Positions 11,517-24,122 of a stretch of 64,000 bases of DNA are shown piece after piece (the stretch's first letter is position 1; each line of letters begins with the position of its first letter). Location of the stretch: the NCBI RefSeq assembly GCF_029784155.1, contig NC_073693.1, forward strand, positions 288,272,875 through 288,336,874, read 5' to 3'. The DNA is from Uranotaenia lowii (Eukaryota > Arthropoda > Insecta > Diptera > Culicidae). The position numbers and the translations under genes were made by a program. A model generated the notes under the pieces. It had not been told where the DNA came from. It ran no database searches and worked only from the letters and a program-made list of their open reading frames with translations.

Positions 11517-11559
11517 TGTAGAAAGTAAATTTTCAAATTCAACGATTCTTAGGCTCACA

Positions 11560-11790
11560 GAATCTGAAATTCTTAGAATCTCAGTTTCCCAGATTCTAGA
11601 ATTTTCAAATTCTTTGATATTAATCAAAGAATTTGAAAATTTGAGAATTTAGGATACTGAGATTCTATTAATTCAAAAATCTGTTAATCTGAAAATCTGA
11701 CAGTCTGAAAATCTGTGAAACTCATAATTTAAGAATTAGTCATAAAATCCGAGTATTTAAAAATCTGAGAATCAGAGAGTCTGAGACGAC
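11560..11790 (-). repeat. Degraded inverted arm of the 8-bp array
   Basis: Here the repeat appears in reverse complement (AATCTGAG/GAATCTGA-type words) and is much more diverged. A 40-bp near-perfect palindrome at 11601-11640 lies where the orientation flips. The two arms could pair into a large hairpin. Confidence 0.75.
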
Positions 11791-12819
11791 CGATTTGAAA
11801 ACCTTGATATCCACTATCTTAATTTTAACCGTCTAAGCCTTCATCAATTTAGTAGAAAACATGTTTATTTAAAATGTACGTAACAACAATTTAAAATTGT
11901 TTTCACTCATGAAGGTTCTCGTTTTAAAGTTCTTAAGAATTATTCATTATTTCTCGCCTGACGTACGTGTAATAAAATAAAACCCATTTAAACCCCCCAA
12001 ATTTATGACTTCATTTCCGGAAATCGGGTGAAAAAGTTAATTCATCTCTTCCCCAGTTCAACCTTCCTGCCTTTCCTCAACCCAATCCTATTTCTACCCA
12101 AAGCCAACAGCAATGTATATACTATTAATGATTCTCATTGTTGATGTCTTTGGCTGCCTGGTCTGGTTCCTGAAAACACTCATACAGACAAAAACGACCA
12201 TTAAACATACAAACAAACGTTCACACGTAAATTGGTCTCAGTCGACGTTCGATTCAGGTCCTGGCCTAGACTTTCATGCAAGTATCCATCCAAATTTACC
12301 GTTTACGCACAGAAAAACCAACTGGAAAGGGAAGTCCCGGAAAGGTGTGTGTCATTAGCGATAATTAGTACCCACTTTGGCCGGGTCATTATTCTTCGCG
12401 TTGTCAGTGAATTGCCGAAAAATTGGCAGGAAAATCGAGTGAATTACGATAGGTGAGTAAAAATGTATAGATGGAGCCAGGGAGTACATTCTACATGGAA
12501 GGCTCCGGGAGGCTCTTTAATGGCCTTGGGGTGTCTCTAGGTTGTGCGTTACCTTGCCAAAGCTGGTAATAAAATGGAACGCCGCTAGCTGAAATTGTAC
12601 ACATTCGGGTTTTCGAGATGATTTTTAAAAATTTTGATAAATTCTTTAATGTTAGTTTTGGAAGATTATTTCATTTATGCAAAACGCAAAAATGTGTTCA
12701 AACCACCTGTTTAGAACTGATGATGTTCGTATAGACGGATTTCGTGCCAACTCTTCACAGTTTCTGGCATGCCCCTCTCAGAATTGAATGAAACTTTGTG
12801 TGTGTATAGTTCTCACGTA
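11791..12819. other. Non-coding stretch with GC-richer island
   Basis: The part from about 11990 to 12560 has mixed composition and includes CATTAGCGATAATTAGTA (12353-12370), a cluster of homeodomain-type cores. Overlapping frames at 12113-12358 and 12232-12456 do not resemble known proteins. No gene is called. Confidence 0.4.
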
Positions 12820-13780
12820 AAGCTATGATCATTAAGTATCCGGGCACTTTATTTTGGTGATAGCTACATGAATAGAGATCGAATATGCAAAACTTTAGCA
12901 GCAATGAGTTGGTTATGAAAAGGACTATCTTGTCTATTATGGCTTGATTTTTAAGTTAACGTGTGTTTGAGATATTTACGATGCAAAAAGATATGGTAAA
13001 AATAATTTTGTACAAATTTGTGCCTTTTGCGCATTTTGGGCCTCGAAAATTCTTCATTGTCGACTTGAAAACTCATGAACTGTTGATTTGTTCTGATTTT
13101 TTTTTTTTTGACCAAATGGTTAAGAAGTATAAGGAGCCACTCTAGGATGCTCAAGAAGTTCAAACCAAGCATTGGAGTGAGACCCTTGATCTCAAATATG
13201 GGTAAGAAAACTATGGTTATTGGGGATAACTGAATGAAGACCCCTTAAATATGCAATTAATCCATTTTCGGCAGGCAAAAAGTGATGCCTGACTTTAGTC
13301 TACTATAGTAGACACCATGTAAATAACTAATAGTGAGCAGTTCAATAGATCGCAATCTGTGCAATCGATTTTTGCGCAATGTAACAGATGTGTTCTGATG
13401 GACAAAGACATTTTTGCTAAAACCGGATTTAAGAGATCAAATTCTTCGAGATGCCTACTCATGAAAAGGTTCCAGCCAGATTCCAATTGCTTTTTCCAGG
13501 TGAGTTTGTGTAAAATATGATGATTTTGCAAAGGTTTTACTTCTGTGGTGAAAATGATAGATCAATACATGACTTAAAAAAGTGTGCAAAAATAAAAAAG
13601 GGATTTTATGAAAAAGTAAGAGTATTTCTTAATATCATTGATAAGTTTATTTTTTAAATATTTTTACATTAAATGTCATATTAACACCTTCATTTCCTCT
13701 ATAGAAAGTTTTTCGATCAAATGAATGGTTTTTAAATTACACACGTTTGTAACTGCCCGGATACTAAATGATCATAGCCT
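12820..13780. mobile_element. Decayed Tc1/mariner-like element with 27-bp TIRs
   Basis: The left end AAGCTATGATCATTAAG... (12820-12846) and the right end (13754-13780) are inverted repeats matching at 25 of 27 positions, both running into TATCCGGGCA. TA lies immediately outside each end (12818-12819 and 13781-13782). At 961 bp it is shorter than an autonomous element. A plus-strand stretch near 13390-13430 translates to VLMDKDIFAKTGFK, which resembles the VLMDDETYVK catalytic block of Tc1/mariner transposases with the key Asp changed. This suggests a dead coding relic. Confidence 0.78.
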
Positions 13781-16700
13781 TAGTTAAGACACTTTGCATA
13801 CTTAGTTTTTCCAAAAAGATGTAGACTAATATTTTAAAAGGACCGAACTTTTCAGGCCAACTTTTATGAAAATTTTTAGCTCTAAAATTACAATTTCCAC
13901 ACAAATGTGGTCTACGGGAGAGTTTAAGAAAAATTATTGAATTTTTAGAAAAAAAAATTGTCAAAAAAATAATTCCACAAATCTCAGAGTTTGATGTATT
14001 TTTTAAGCCGGTTAATAATAAGGCCTACACGTCGTCGAATCATTGGAACATAGGCATATTTGATGGAAAAATCTTTCTAACAAAAACTTTATTGTGATAT
14101 AGACCAAAAACTTTAAAAGTTCAAGAAAATACACAAGGGAGGCCATTGTTTTCTTAATCAACAGCTTTCAACATTAAATCATTGTCCAATAGACTGAGTC
14201 GATTTGGGGTCTATTTTGATTTCTCAAACCCCTCATCCATGATTTTTTGCAGAATTTTTAAGTAATGTTTACATGAGTACATAAATTTGAACTTTTAGGT
14301 TTGTATGGGAAAATTGAATATTTAGTACTGAAAAATCAACATAATTTTTGTTTCTTCTGTGGAACCGAGCCAGCTGATGTTTTTTGTGCCAATTAATAAA
14401 TTCTTGAAAGGAAATTTTCCGCTGAACAACTTTGTATAAGACCGTAACTTCGTATCTTATTAGGCAAAAAAGTTATTAGCTGTTTAACAGGGGTATATCT
14501 TTTCGTATTGATAAACAAAAAATTCAATTGTGTTCACTGCTGGAGCCTCGCGAGGTATTGCATGGAAAGTAGTCATTGATATTTATCATATTTTTCAAGT
14601 GTCTCACATCCCACTCTACTCATCTATAAAGTAAGGCTCAAGTTTTTACTCAACTCCCCTATTTAGACCTCGCGTAACCCTACGGTGCTATTTTGCCCTT
14701 TATTCTCCTATTTAAATGTCCAAGCAACCAAAAGTCACATATTTATTTGAATGATGGCTTTGAAAGTTACATATTGCCTGACAAAAAAATCAACTACCCA
14801 ATTCCCTTGAGGGAACTTTATGAACTCAGTAATGAACTTGAAAGTTACAAAAGTATGTATGTATGTATATATCCACCTTGGGTTTGCGGCAGCACCGCAG
14901 TTATGGCCAAAAAAATAATCCACGCGTCTATCTTGGCTACCACTCAACATAGTCATAACAACTCAATGAGACTTTCAAGGGAATGGAATCGTAAACAGAG
15001 GCACTTACGGTATCCAGGGTTATGAAGGATAAAAGTCTCGAGCAGCTATATCCACATTGTTGCTTAACCAGACTAGCATGCAAATTATAATCCCGCCGCC
15101 AAGGCTTCCGAAAAAAGAGTGCGTCTTTATTTTACAAAAAGTAATCAAAAACTTTATTTTCCTAAAATATGCCAAATCCCTTGACACAAATTTAGAAACG
15201 TCTAGTATTCGAAACGGGAAACAAGCACATACTGTAACCCGCTCTCTTTGCAGAAGGAAGATACCCTGGTGCCCCTGCCCTATTGATTTAACATGTTGTA
15301 TGATAAATATAATATGATATAATAAAATGAAATATAATAAAAACAATATAATGCAATATCATTTTATGAATGTTATATAATATTATAGAATATGTACCAT
15401 GCAAAACAATATGATGAAATATTTATGGAATTTTTGCCGAATAAATATTACGTATAACTGCCACTATGGATGGAATTCAAATAATGATGTAGAATAAAGT
15501 ATGTAAAATATAGATAATACAGTAGTGAAATTTTGTCGTGATAAACGGTTGAATTGTAAACAAAATGAATCGCAAAATATATTGAAAAGTTAAATTAAAG
15601 ATCAACTCAACAACGACAATTTCACTAAATAAACCAAACTGATGATAGTTACATCAAAAGGTTGAATACCTTGATTCAATATGAACAAATAGGTGACATA
15701 TGAATTAATATAATTTTACTGAAAAAAAACATAAAAACATTATTTATCCAAAAATATATCATACTGTAGGATCCAACCGGGGAATGATCAAAAACTTTAA
15801 AAAAAAATCGTTGAAATTAAACTTTTTTTCTGCTCCCTGGAAATCAGCTTATATTATTTGAAATCCCATCACCTGAAAAATAAAAACTTAAATCGTCAAA
15901 GGAAATTTAAATGATCTTTGATTAAAATGCAATCTATAAATGGTGCTGAAACTGAAATTTGTAAGTATAAATATTCGGTTATAACATTATTGATGTAAAT
16001 TCTAAAAAAAAAACTTGCACTGCATTCCCCCATCTGTAGACCACATCAGCGCAAAAAAATATCATAATTTATTACTGATACTCTGAAAATGAAACTATTA
16101 TGAAAAAATTCTAAGCGTTATGGTGAAACATAACGGTTTAGATGTCAATTTATTTCGAAAAAGTCGATGGTCATTTCATCAGTATTCTAACAGCCTGCCA
16201 TGAGCTTGACAACTCACAAACTGAAATAAAAAAAAGAATATTCGATATAATAGTATTGGAAAAAAATAACTGTTAAGAATAATTTATCAAATTATGTTGA
16301 TTCGCTATCATGTGAAAGAAGATAAACGGGAAGAATCCTACAGAATGTATTTGAAAAAAGAACCCAAAATAGTGTAACTGAAATAATAACTATCAGAAAA
16401 ATAGTTGTTCTTTCAATGCTGAGCTGCTTTCTCGATACTGAAAATCAATATATGATTAAATCATGCAAAATAAAATTTGAACTTAATTGAGCTTCTTTAT
16501 TTAAAATCTCGATGCCAGGTGGATATCACTTTTTTTATGCTGAAAATTGAAAAATAATTATTCTGGAAAAATTGTCTTGTTAACTTTTTCCATTTTAGAT
16601 GCAGATATTTAAAAGGAACAACGACGCCTCAATAACATTTAGCTGAAAATGATATGAATAGATCAAGGTTCTCCAACGTCAAATGCTGAAAAAGTTATAA

Positions 16701-18280
16701 ATTTCTTTCGAAACAAACATCTCGTTTTCCATAGATTCTTTATAACAGCTTTATAGTAGGAATGTTATTAAAAAAAAATTGTAACAACCAAAACCTGAAA
16801 GTTAACAAACATTATGCCGCTCAGCGAATCCCATGTCATGCATATAAATAATTTAACAAAGGTTTTATTTGAAGGTTACTTATGAAATTTTGGTAAAATA
16901 ATCCAATGGCAAAATGAAGAAGCTTCTGAAAATATTTATAAAGAACTAATTATATTATTAAGTATAAAAGTTCAATTTTGAATAGATAAATTACACATTG
17001 ACGGCAAAAAAAAAACAATTATGGATAAATGTCACCTGATTTTTTAGCATCCATCTATCTCGTGTTATTCCATTCCTTCACCTAAGTCATCTGCCATCCT
17101 CAAGCTCTCTGTCATCTCATCTGAACACTCACCACATCAGCTGCATCAAGTTCTCTTTCATCATCAATTTCTCTTTTTGTGCCGAGGGGTTCCTCATAAC
17201 ACTCACGTAGTCACATACATGTAACCAGCACTTTTATTGGTAGTGGAAAGTACCATCCTTCCACTGCCCCGCTGTTCACTAATACATAGCCCGACCTTAA
17301 CTTGCATGGTTTTGGTCTTTTTTCTGATTAAGTCCCCTTAATTTAATGCCCAGACAACACATTGCTTCCATTAACTTAAACCTCTCTTCTTCAAAACCAT
17401 CACACTATTCGAATTACAGCATTCCCAAAATTTTCAGCACAAAACGCACAGATTAGCCAGATTGACGCCTTGTTAAATTTTTCGCCACCCCCATCTTCAC
17501 TTATGATCCCAAAACATCAGTTTTTCTCTATAAATTACTATATTCCACTTGTCCACATCACCAAAATCTTGTTCATTACACCATGTAGGACATTTATCAT
17601 CAGCAGAAATCTGGTTTTTTTAACCTGCCCAGCAACACACGACGTGAAACATGTCCAGCAAACCGTACCGCTTGAGATCCCGAGCGCGACTCATGAACTT
17701 GAAAGTTGCAAAAGTGAATAAAAATACGTTGAATGAGCTTTCTTCCTGGCTGTCTTGTGGGCGAGCGCGCCTCCAGCTATGCTGCAAAATCATATCATCG
17801 CTTTGAGTTTAAGTTTCAGTCAGAAAATATCTAGGCGTGGATCTGCGGCAGCGTGTTTGGTTCTCACAAAAAAGTTCGAGGTTTGATCCCCAAGCCGGGC
17901 AAGTTTTTTTGCCTTTTTAACAGAAAGGTTTGGTTATCGGTCGATTTGAGAGATCATTAATTATGGGTCTTAGACATACCTCTATAGATACCTATCGACT
18001 CAGCACGACGAGTTCTGTCGATGTCCGTTTATTTGTTTGTAGAATTTTAAACCAGTCAGTAATGTTTTTGCAAAACTGAGCTGCATAGTTGAAATGTTTT
18101 CAATTTCAAAAGAATGCATTTTTTTTCTACACAGCCGTTTCAAAAACGGGAAAAAACAAAATAGTTGAAATAATTTTTTTACCAAATACATATCATACAC
18201 ATTATGGCATAAAAAAAGTAGCGAGTTGCGTCTCGAAACAGCAGCACCAGCAATTATTTTATTATAATTGGTGATAATCA
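13781..18280. other. Long non-coding stretch, mostly AT-rich
   Basis: No gene is supported. It includes an (ATGT)n microsatellite near 14854-14868 and an AT-only tract at 15300-15420. It also has a pyrimidine-rich, less AT-biased part at about 17040-17900. A 40-bp segment ACTGAGTCGATTTGGGG at about 14192 recurs near 54595. A B-box-like GGTTTGATCCCC at about 17880-17892 may mark an old tRNA-like repeat. Confidence 0.4.
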
Positions 18281-18284
18281 AAAA

Positions 18285-18350
18285 AAAAAAAATCCGTCAT
18301 GGGAATCGAATCCAAAACCTTCATCTCCTAAGTCACCAACGCTAACAAAT
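18285..18350 (-). repeat. tRNA-like fragment (SINE remnant)
   Basis: On the minus strand GTGACTTAGGAGATGAAGG is followed by a B-box-like GGATTCGATTCCCATGACGG and a long T run. The spacing resembles a tRNA or SINE head, but there is no acceptor-stem pairing, so I treat it as a SINE remnant rather than a tRNA gene. Confidence 0.45.
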
Positions 18351-20089
18351 AGGCTATTGGCACGCTTGAAAATGAGGAGCTCGAACTGAAATCGGTTACA
18401 GTTATTACTAAGACGCTCCGTTTTTTAACAAATAATTTGATACTTGAGTAACCATTCTGATGCGATATATGTTTTAAAAAAAGCAAATGAGCAGTAAATT
18501 GAACAAATCTCGACAAGCTTCGGAACCGATGCCAAGGGTGAAGTTGAGATAAAAAAAAACTTTTTGCTCTTTTAAGATTTTTTGGAAGCTGAATAGCCAC
18601 TGGAAGCTGGATAGAAGGCCATTTGGACTTGTTTTGGAACTTGAAAATATCTATAAGAACTTTAATTTTGTGCTGCATAGAACGTACTTCATATCAGGGG
18701 CTGAGTAAGCATTTTTGTACCTGTTTTATGGAACTTTTGGTTACTTGGATGTACATAGATGTAGGTATATTTTTGGGATTTTAAACTATGCGTCAAGTTT
18801 AAAACATTCAGGTTTATATCACAACTTGAATGCAGCACTTTTTTTTTTATTCAAAATTTGTTTAAAGTTCAGTAATCAAAATTTGAACAAGCCACGCTTC
18901 AGTTTTTTTCGTCGATTGCTTCGGATGCAGACTTTTGCAAACATCTCAAAAGGTCCAAAATCCCAATCATACTGCAGGCTCATTGCAAACCTTTACCATC
19001 TTCAGAATCTGATAATCTGAGACTGTGAGACTCTGAGAATGTGAAAATCTTAGAATGTGAATAATTTTGGGAATCTGAGAATATGAGAATTTAAGAATTT
19101 TGGGAATCTGAGAATATGAGAATTGTAGAATCTGAAAATCTTTAATTTTGAGAATCTGAGAATCTAAATCTAGTTATTAAGATAAAAAAAAGTATGAAAA
19201 AGCTCACTGTTTAAAAGTTGTTGTACAGCAGCGTTAAAAAAAAGTCAATTCAGGCGCTGCTCCTTTAATCTTTCCAACTGTAACACGTTGCACATTCTTA
19301 TCTCAGTTAATACTTTCTTTAAAAAAAACATATTATATACAACATATTACGAACTACTTACCAACTATAAATAAACAAATTCTGAGCATTATGTATCAAC
19401 AAAGGAGATGAATATACTGCATTTCCCGTAAAATCATGGAATTTGAAACTACTCCCCAAAAAATGTTATAGCTTTGTCAAATTTAATTTAGGCGCCATTT
19501 TCAAAGCCAGTGAACACTGAAAAAATCTTTTAAAAATATTTTAAAAAACATTTCTCATCTCGATTTTTTTCTGCTTTTGAAAAATTCTCGATGAATTTTA
19601 AAATTTTTCTAGAGAAATGGGGATGTTTTCTGTGCAAAGAGTCTTAAGTTGTGTGAATTTGTATTGAATTTGTATTTGTATTGATATATAATTTTTTGAA
19701 AGCCCTAATCCTAGATATGACAGTTTCAAAAGAATAAGTTTTTACTGAAAAAAAACCATATAACTAACAAACGCATCCTAATACAAATTTACGCTCTGAG
19801 AAAAAAAAAATTGCGTAATTTGAATGCATACTAATTTTTTGAAGACATTTTTATTTTTTGAATTTATGAACACAAATTAAAGCCAGCAAATTGTTTTTTT
19901 TTTGACACATTCTAACATTTCAACATACAAAAAGTCGTTACTAACTTACAAATCGTCATATGTTTATGGTGTCTTCTGTAAAGTTGCCTCAAAAATAGTT
20001 GGCCACAACTTTGTTGAGGACAGTTTGGCGCTATCTGTTCACTGGAAAAAGTTAGTATGTGTAAATCATTTAAAAATGACCCACCCTTA
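18351..20089. other. AT-rich non-coding stretch
   Basis: No gene is supported. The minus frame at 18328-18678 and the plus frame at 18715-19020 have no recognisable domains. A decayed copy of the 8-bp repeat lies inside it at 19008-19170. Confidence 0.4.
19008..19170 (-). repeat. Decayed copy of the 8-bp repeat (AGAATCTG orientation)
   Basis: Repeated GAATCTGAGAAT-like words are the reverse complement of the unit that dominates 10945-11516. This indicates a second, older site of the same repeat about 8 kb away. Confidence 0.7.
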
Positions 20090-22251
20090 TCTATATATAT
20101 AAAAATGAATGTTTGTCTGTCTGTCTGTTCCCTATAGACTCGGAAACTACTGAACCGATCATCGTCAAAACTGGCATCTGAGGGTTTTTGAGGCCGGGGA
20201 TGGTTTCTGTAATAGTCAAAACTCCATCCGACTTAAGGGAAGGGGAGCTTCCATACAAAATTTGTAGTTTTTGGAAACAAATAAAAGTCATGACATCCAT
20301 TTTCTCGAAATTTTTTCTTCCTTTGGGCGGTTTGTTTTTCGTCCCTATGGTCGAGGCATCGCAGCGTCGCAAAAGGATAGTAACCCAGGCATAGCATACT
20401 GATCAGTGGGAATATTTTGGCGCGTATTTCTCAACCAAGCATATTTTCAATGCAAGGGGTGGCGATATGAAGCCTTAATGTGATTTTTTTTTCTACTTGA
20501 TTGCTAGCTCATTTGTACAGCACATGGTTATGAATGACGCCTAAATGAGACCCAGATTTACATTTTGCCAATCGAATAAAACATATACTTTTTTTTTGTC
20601 AAAATCGGAAATTGAAAATTCATGACATCCATTTTTAGAGATTTTTTTTTAATTGGTGGGTTTGTTTTTCGTCTCTATGGTCAAGCAAACGTCGTCGCAA
20701 GAGGATAGTAACTAAAGCATACTGTTCATTGATCGCTGGAAAAATTTAACAATCAGGCGCCTGTTTCTTAACCAAGTACCTATGGGGGCGATATGCAACC
20801 TAGATGTGTTTTTTTATTGCTTAATTGCACGTGGTAATAAATGACGCCTAGATGTGACACGGATTGGTATTTTATTAATCGAATCAAAATCAATTGAAAG
20901 ATTTGCAAAAATATTTCCATATTAAGTTCGTGTTAATGTAGGTAGCATTCGATTTTTCATTCAAGGAACATTAGAACATGTTCAAACGTTCAACTTTGTC
21001 TGTTAAAAAAATTAAAAATTATTTTTTCTTCTAGAAATTGTTACTTCGGCCTAAATACACAACTGAAACGAATTTAAAAATGGAAATGATAGCTTTTTAT
21101 TCTTGATAATACTGAAAAAACATCGTACTTTTTTTGCTTACATACCAATTTAAGTACGTACTTAAAATGAAAAGTGTTTTTGTGTTACATGGCTGCATAA
21201 AAGAGACTTTTGATCCGCTTCGTTTTTTAAAAGCGAGACTTAAGAACTGAAATTCAACTGGACGCAAAATTTTATGAGAAACTTTAAGTATACCCTTAAA
21301 GTGTTAAAAACAATAAACCTCCTGTCAACTCACACGGTGGGGTAAGGGCAAACGTCGAACTTTGAAGAAATTCATCTTCAAAATGATTCAATATGTTGGA
21401 AAGGCCAGAAGGGGTATTCCGAATGTTGAAACTGAAGCGGATATTGAAAATTCTAAATGAAGGTCATTCCCTTTGAATAGCATTCGTTAAAAGTGAACTC
21501 ACAAACATAAATTTATAATGCAGGAATACTGCAGATATATCAGTGAAACTTGATAGAACAAAAAACCGGAATTCATATTACATCCATTTTAAAGCCATTA
21601 CTCAGACGCATCTGTAAATAAGCTTTGCATTGCCACTTGCCCCAATATACGGGACAAATGTAAACTTAGAGATTTGTTTTTGCCAACATTTTTGAATATT
21701 TGACTTTCAAAGAGAAAATAAAAAAAAAACCCTGAGAACTTATTTAGTGATGCAACTGATATTTTTTTTAAATATTTATATTTTTGCCGTAGTAAATTTA
21801 AAAAAAAAAGAAATTTGCACTGTATTTAATACATAACTAATTTAATTTATTTTTCTTTACCATGATAAGTGCTGTTTGGGTCTTGAGCCGGTTAAATTTG
21901 CCTACCTTCTTCAAGCAGTGGGGGACAAGATTGGAAAAGATGGGAGAGCTCCCATGTAAATTTAAGATAAAGAGCTTTTCAAAGAAGGGACCATATTTAA
22001 AAAGGTTTTTTTGGGTACAGAGTACAAATTTCAAATCTTGAAAAACGAGTTTAGAGATCAAGTTTCAGTAAATAATATATACCATCTTTGAATTGCAATT
22101 CAAAACTGCAGCTGCTGCTCTCATTTCAAAGTTGTTGGTTCTGAAGTATGATGAGGTTTGATTTAAAAAAATGCTCTCTAAAATTTAAATTTGAAAAAAA
22201 TTTTACAAATTACATTCCGGAAGGTGTAGCAAAGCACAACGGGTCAGCTAG
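20090..22251 (+). mobile_element. Non-autonomous Helitron
   Basis: The 5' end is TCTATATATATAAAAATGAA followed by TGTTTGTCTGTCTG and ACTGAACCGATC, the usual insect Helitron head. The 3' end is GGGTCAGCTAG followed by T. The element sits between a host A (20089) and T (22252), the Helitron insertion preference. There are no inverted ends and no target duplication. No Rep/helicase coding frame is visible over its 2.16 kb, so it is non-autonomous. A GTG...CAC stem just before the CTAG end is weak. The interior holds a tandem duplication. Confidence 0.88.
20290..20890 (+). repeat. Diverged tandem duplication inside the Helitron
   Basis: Two units of about 330 bp share GACATCCATTTT (20292 and 20624), GGTTTGTTTTTCGTC, AGGATAGTAAC and ATGACGCCTA in the same order. 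They differ by many substitutions and indels, so the duplication predates much of the decay. Confidence 0.8.
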
Positions 22252-23242
22252 TATTCAATAAAAGATTATTTAAGCGCATGGATTGATAAGCTGTTTTGCT
22301 GAAGAAACCATTTGTCTGTCTCTTATAGTATCTTTTTATTGTATCTTAAATTTGTTCAAACCTCAAGAAAGAAATGTTAAGAAATATAAAATCCAAAACA
22401 GTACCTCAAATTGAAATTGAAGAAATCGCGTCATAACGAACGCCTATCGAAATTTTGGTAAACAAAATTCTTTACCATTTGAATTTGGCATTATTGTTCC
22501 CAAAATAATTGCTGTAATTTCGGTACAAAGCATAAGATGTATAATCACAGCATTATTTTTTGATAAAGTAAGAACACCTAACTCTAAAACTGTTAAAAGT
22601 TTATCTAGCTAAACTCACGGGTCTAAAGCTTTGAAATTGGTACCAAGAACTAGATTCCGAAAATTCTAGTGAAAGTCGATCAACTTTCTATGTTAAACCA
22701 TTGAAAAGCGGAATCTAATTTTTTTATCGAAAATTTTAATTATAATTAAAAATTCAAAGTTAGAGTGTATTTTTCTGTTTCATTCCAAATATCTTGGATC
22801 AATTCTGCGTTGATGTTTACACACAGATTCCATTCGTTAAAATAATTTTTGCCTATTTTTTAAATAAAACATTTGAAAAAAATTCAGGCATTCTCATTCA
22901 AAATTCATAGAACCCAAGAAAAACTTACAAAACCAGATCGTTTATGAAATCTGTCACAATTTAAATAATCTGTCTGACATTGAAACATATAGAGGCAAAT
23001 ACTTAATGTATATATCTGTGAATTTAAAGATATTTGGTATTTGCGATAATTTGTTTCTTACCTGGCTATAATTTGGATTTTCTAGACTTTTAGTGTCGTT
23101 TCATTGATGGGTGTTGATCATGCTCGTTGTCATTTCAATTCTAAGGGTTTTTTTTGTTGTTTGTGACTATGAAAATTAAAAAAAAAAACCCAACAAATCT
23201 ACTGTGGGGCAGTTCCAAAAAGCAGAAAATAGTATGGGAGAG
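22252..23242. other. AT-rich non-coding stretch
   Basis: No coding frame, RNA gene or element ends were recognised. Confidence 0.4.
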
Positions 23243-24122
23243 TGGGGAATCATGGGCCACTTTTTTTCGTTGTTCCATAACTTCTTTATTATAAAAGATA
23301 AAATGAAAACAAAAAATGGTATGGTTTTCTACATTTTCAAGGCATCATAAGATGTTTTTTTTAAAAAATCTAATAAGTGATTTTCCCCAAATTCTGACCG
23401 TTTGAAAAAAAGCAATATTTTTTGGAATTTGAAAAATGGTGGGGAATCGTGGGCCACCAAATCCAAATTGATCAAATAACATGCAAAATTTATAAGTTGA
23501 CCCAAAACTGTGATTTTCTAATTCATTTCGTTATTTTAAAGCAATTTCAGATGATGAAAAAAAAAAGAGAGCTGTGTATGATCGCATAGATTCCAAAACC
23601 TACTTGTAAACGTTCTGGCAAAATTTCTTATATAAGATGGACAAAATATTTTTCACATCTCTTCATTTGACAAAAGAAAACTTTTCAGATTTGAAAAACG
23701 TATTTTAGGTTCTGAATGTGTATAAAAACATAAAAATACAGATGATTCAAGATGTGTGGCTCACGATTCCCCACAAGCTATGATTTGCAAATTGGTTGCG
23801 TATGTGTGACTTATTTATGTTTCATCAAAAATTCCTTTTCCACGTGAAAGATCATGTTAAAACTAAGATCATAAGCGTATGAGCATATTTTTGTTATGCG
23901 CTTTGGGTTCCCCACCGATGAAATTAGCGGGTGTTTTTTTAATTATGTAAGTAAATTTTTCTAACTTTTTTTTAGCTTGATAAATAAAAGAAGCATATGA
24001 TGCGTATTTCAGTCAACAACATATAGGAATACATGCTCACACAAAGCGACGACGATGACAGTGGGTTTGAGATTTTTATCTCAACACACATCTGAGATAT
24101 TAAAAGTGGCCCACGTTTCCCC
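23243..24122. repeat. Inverted-repeat element with TGGGGAATCATGGGCCAC ends
   Basis: TGGGGAATCATGGGCCACTT at the left and its complement at 24101-24122 match at about 20 of 22 positions. Related words recur inside: TGGGGAATCGTGGGCCACC at about 23452 and an inverted CTCACGATTCCCCAC near 23760. No coding sequence or clear target duplication is seen. It is probably a non-autonomous DNA element or a composite of nested copies. Confidence 0.6.

Noticed and set aside
13298..13313. Perfect 16-bp palindrome GTCTACTATAGTAGAC as an operator
   Set aside because: It lies within a decayed mariner-like relic and has no associated gene. A chance or element-internal origin is more likely.
14693..15025. 110-codon plus-strand frame
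   Set aside because: It crosses an ATGT microsatellite, overlaps an opposing frame, and shows no known motif.
15020..15346. 108-codon minus-strand frame as a small membrane protein
   Set aside because: Hydrophobic runs come from an AT-rich tract. The opposing frame is as long, and there is no conserved motif.
18328..18678. 116-codon minus-strand frame
   Set aside because: It begins near a B-box-like repeat remnant, its Ser/Phe/Lys bias matches local composition, and no domain was seen.
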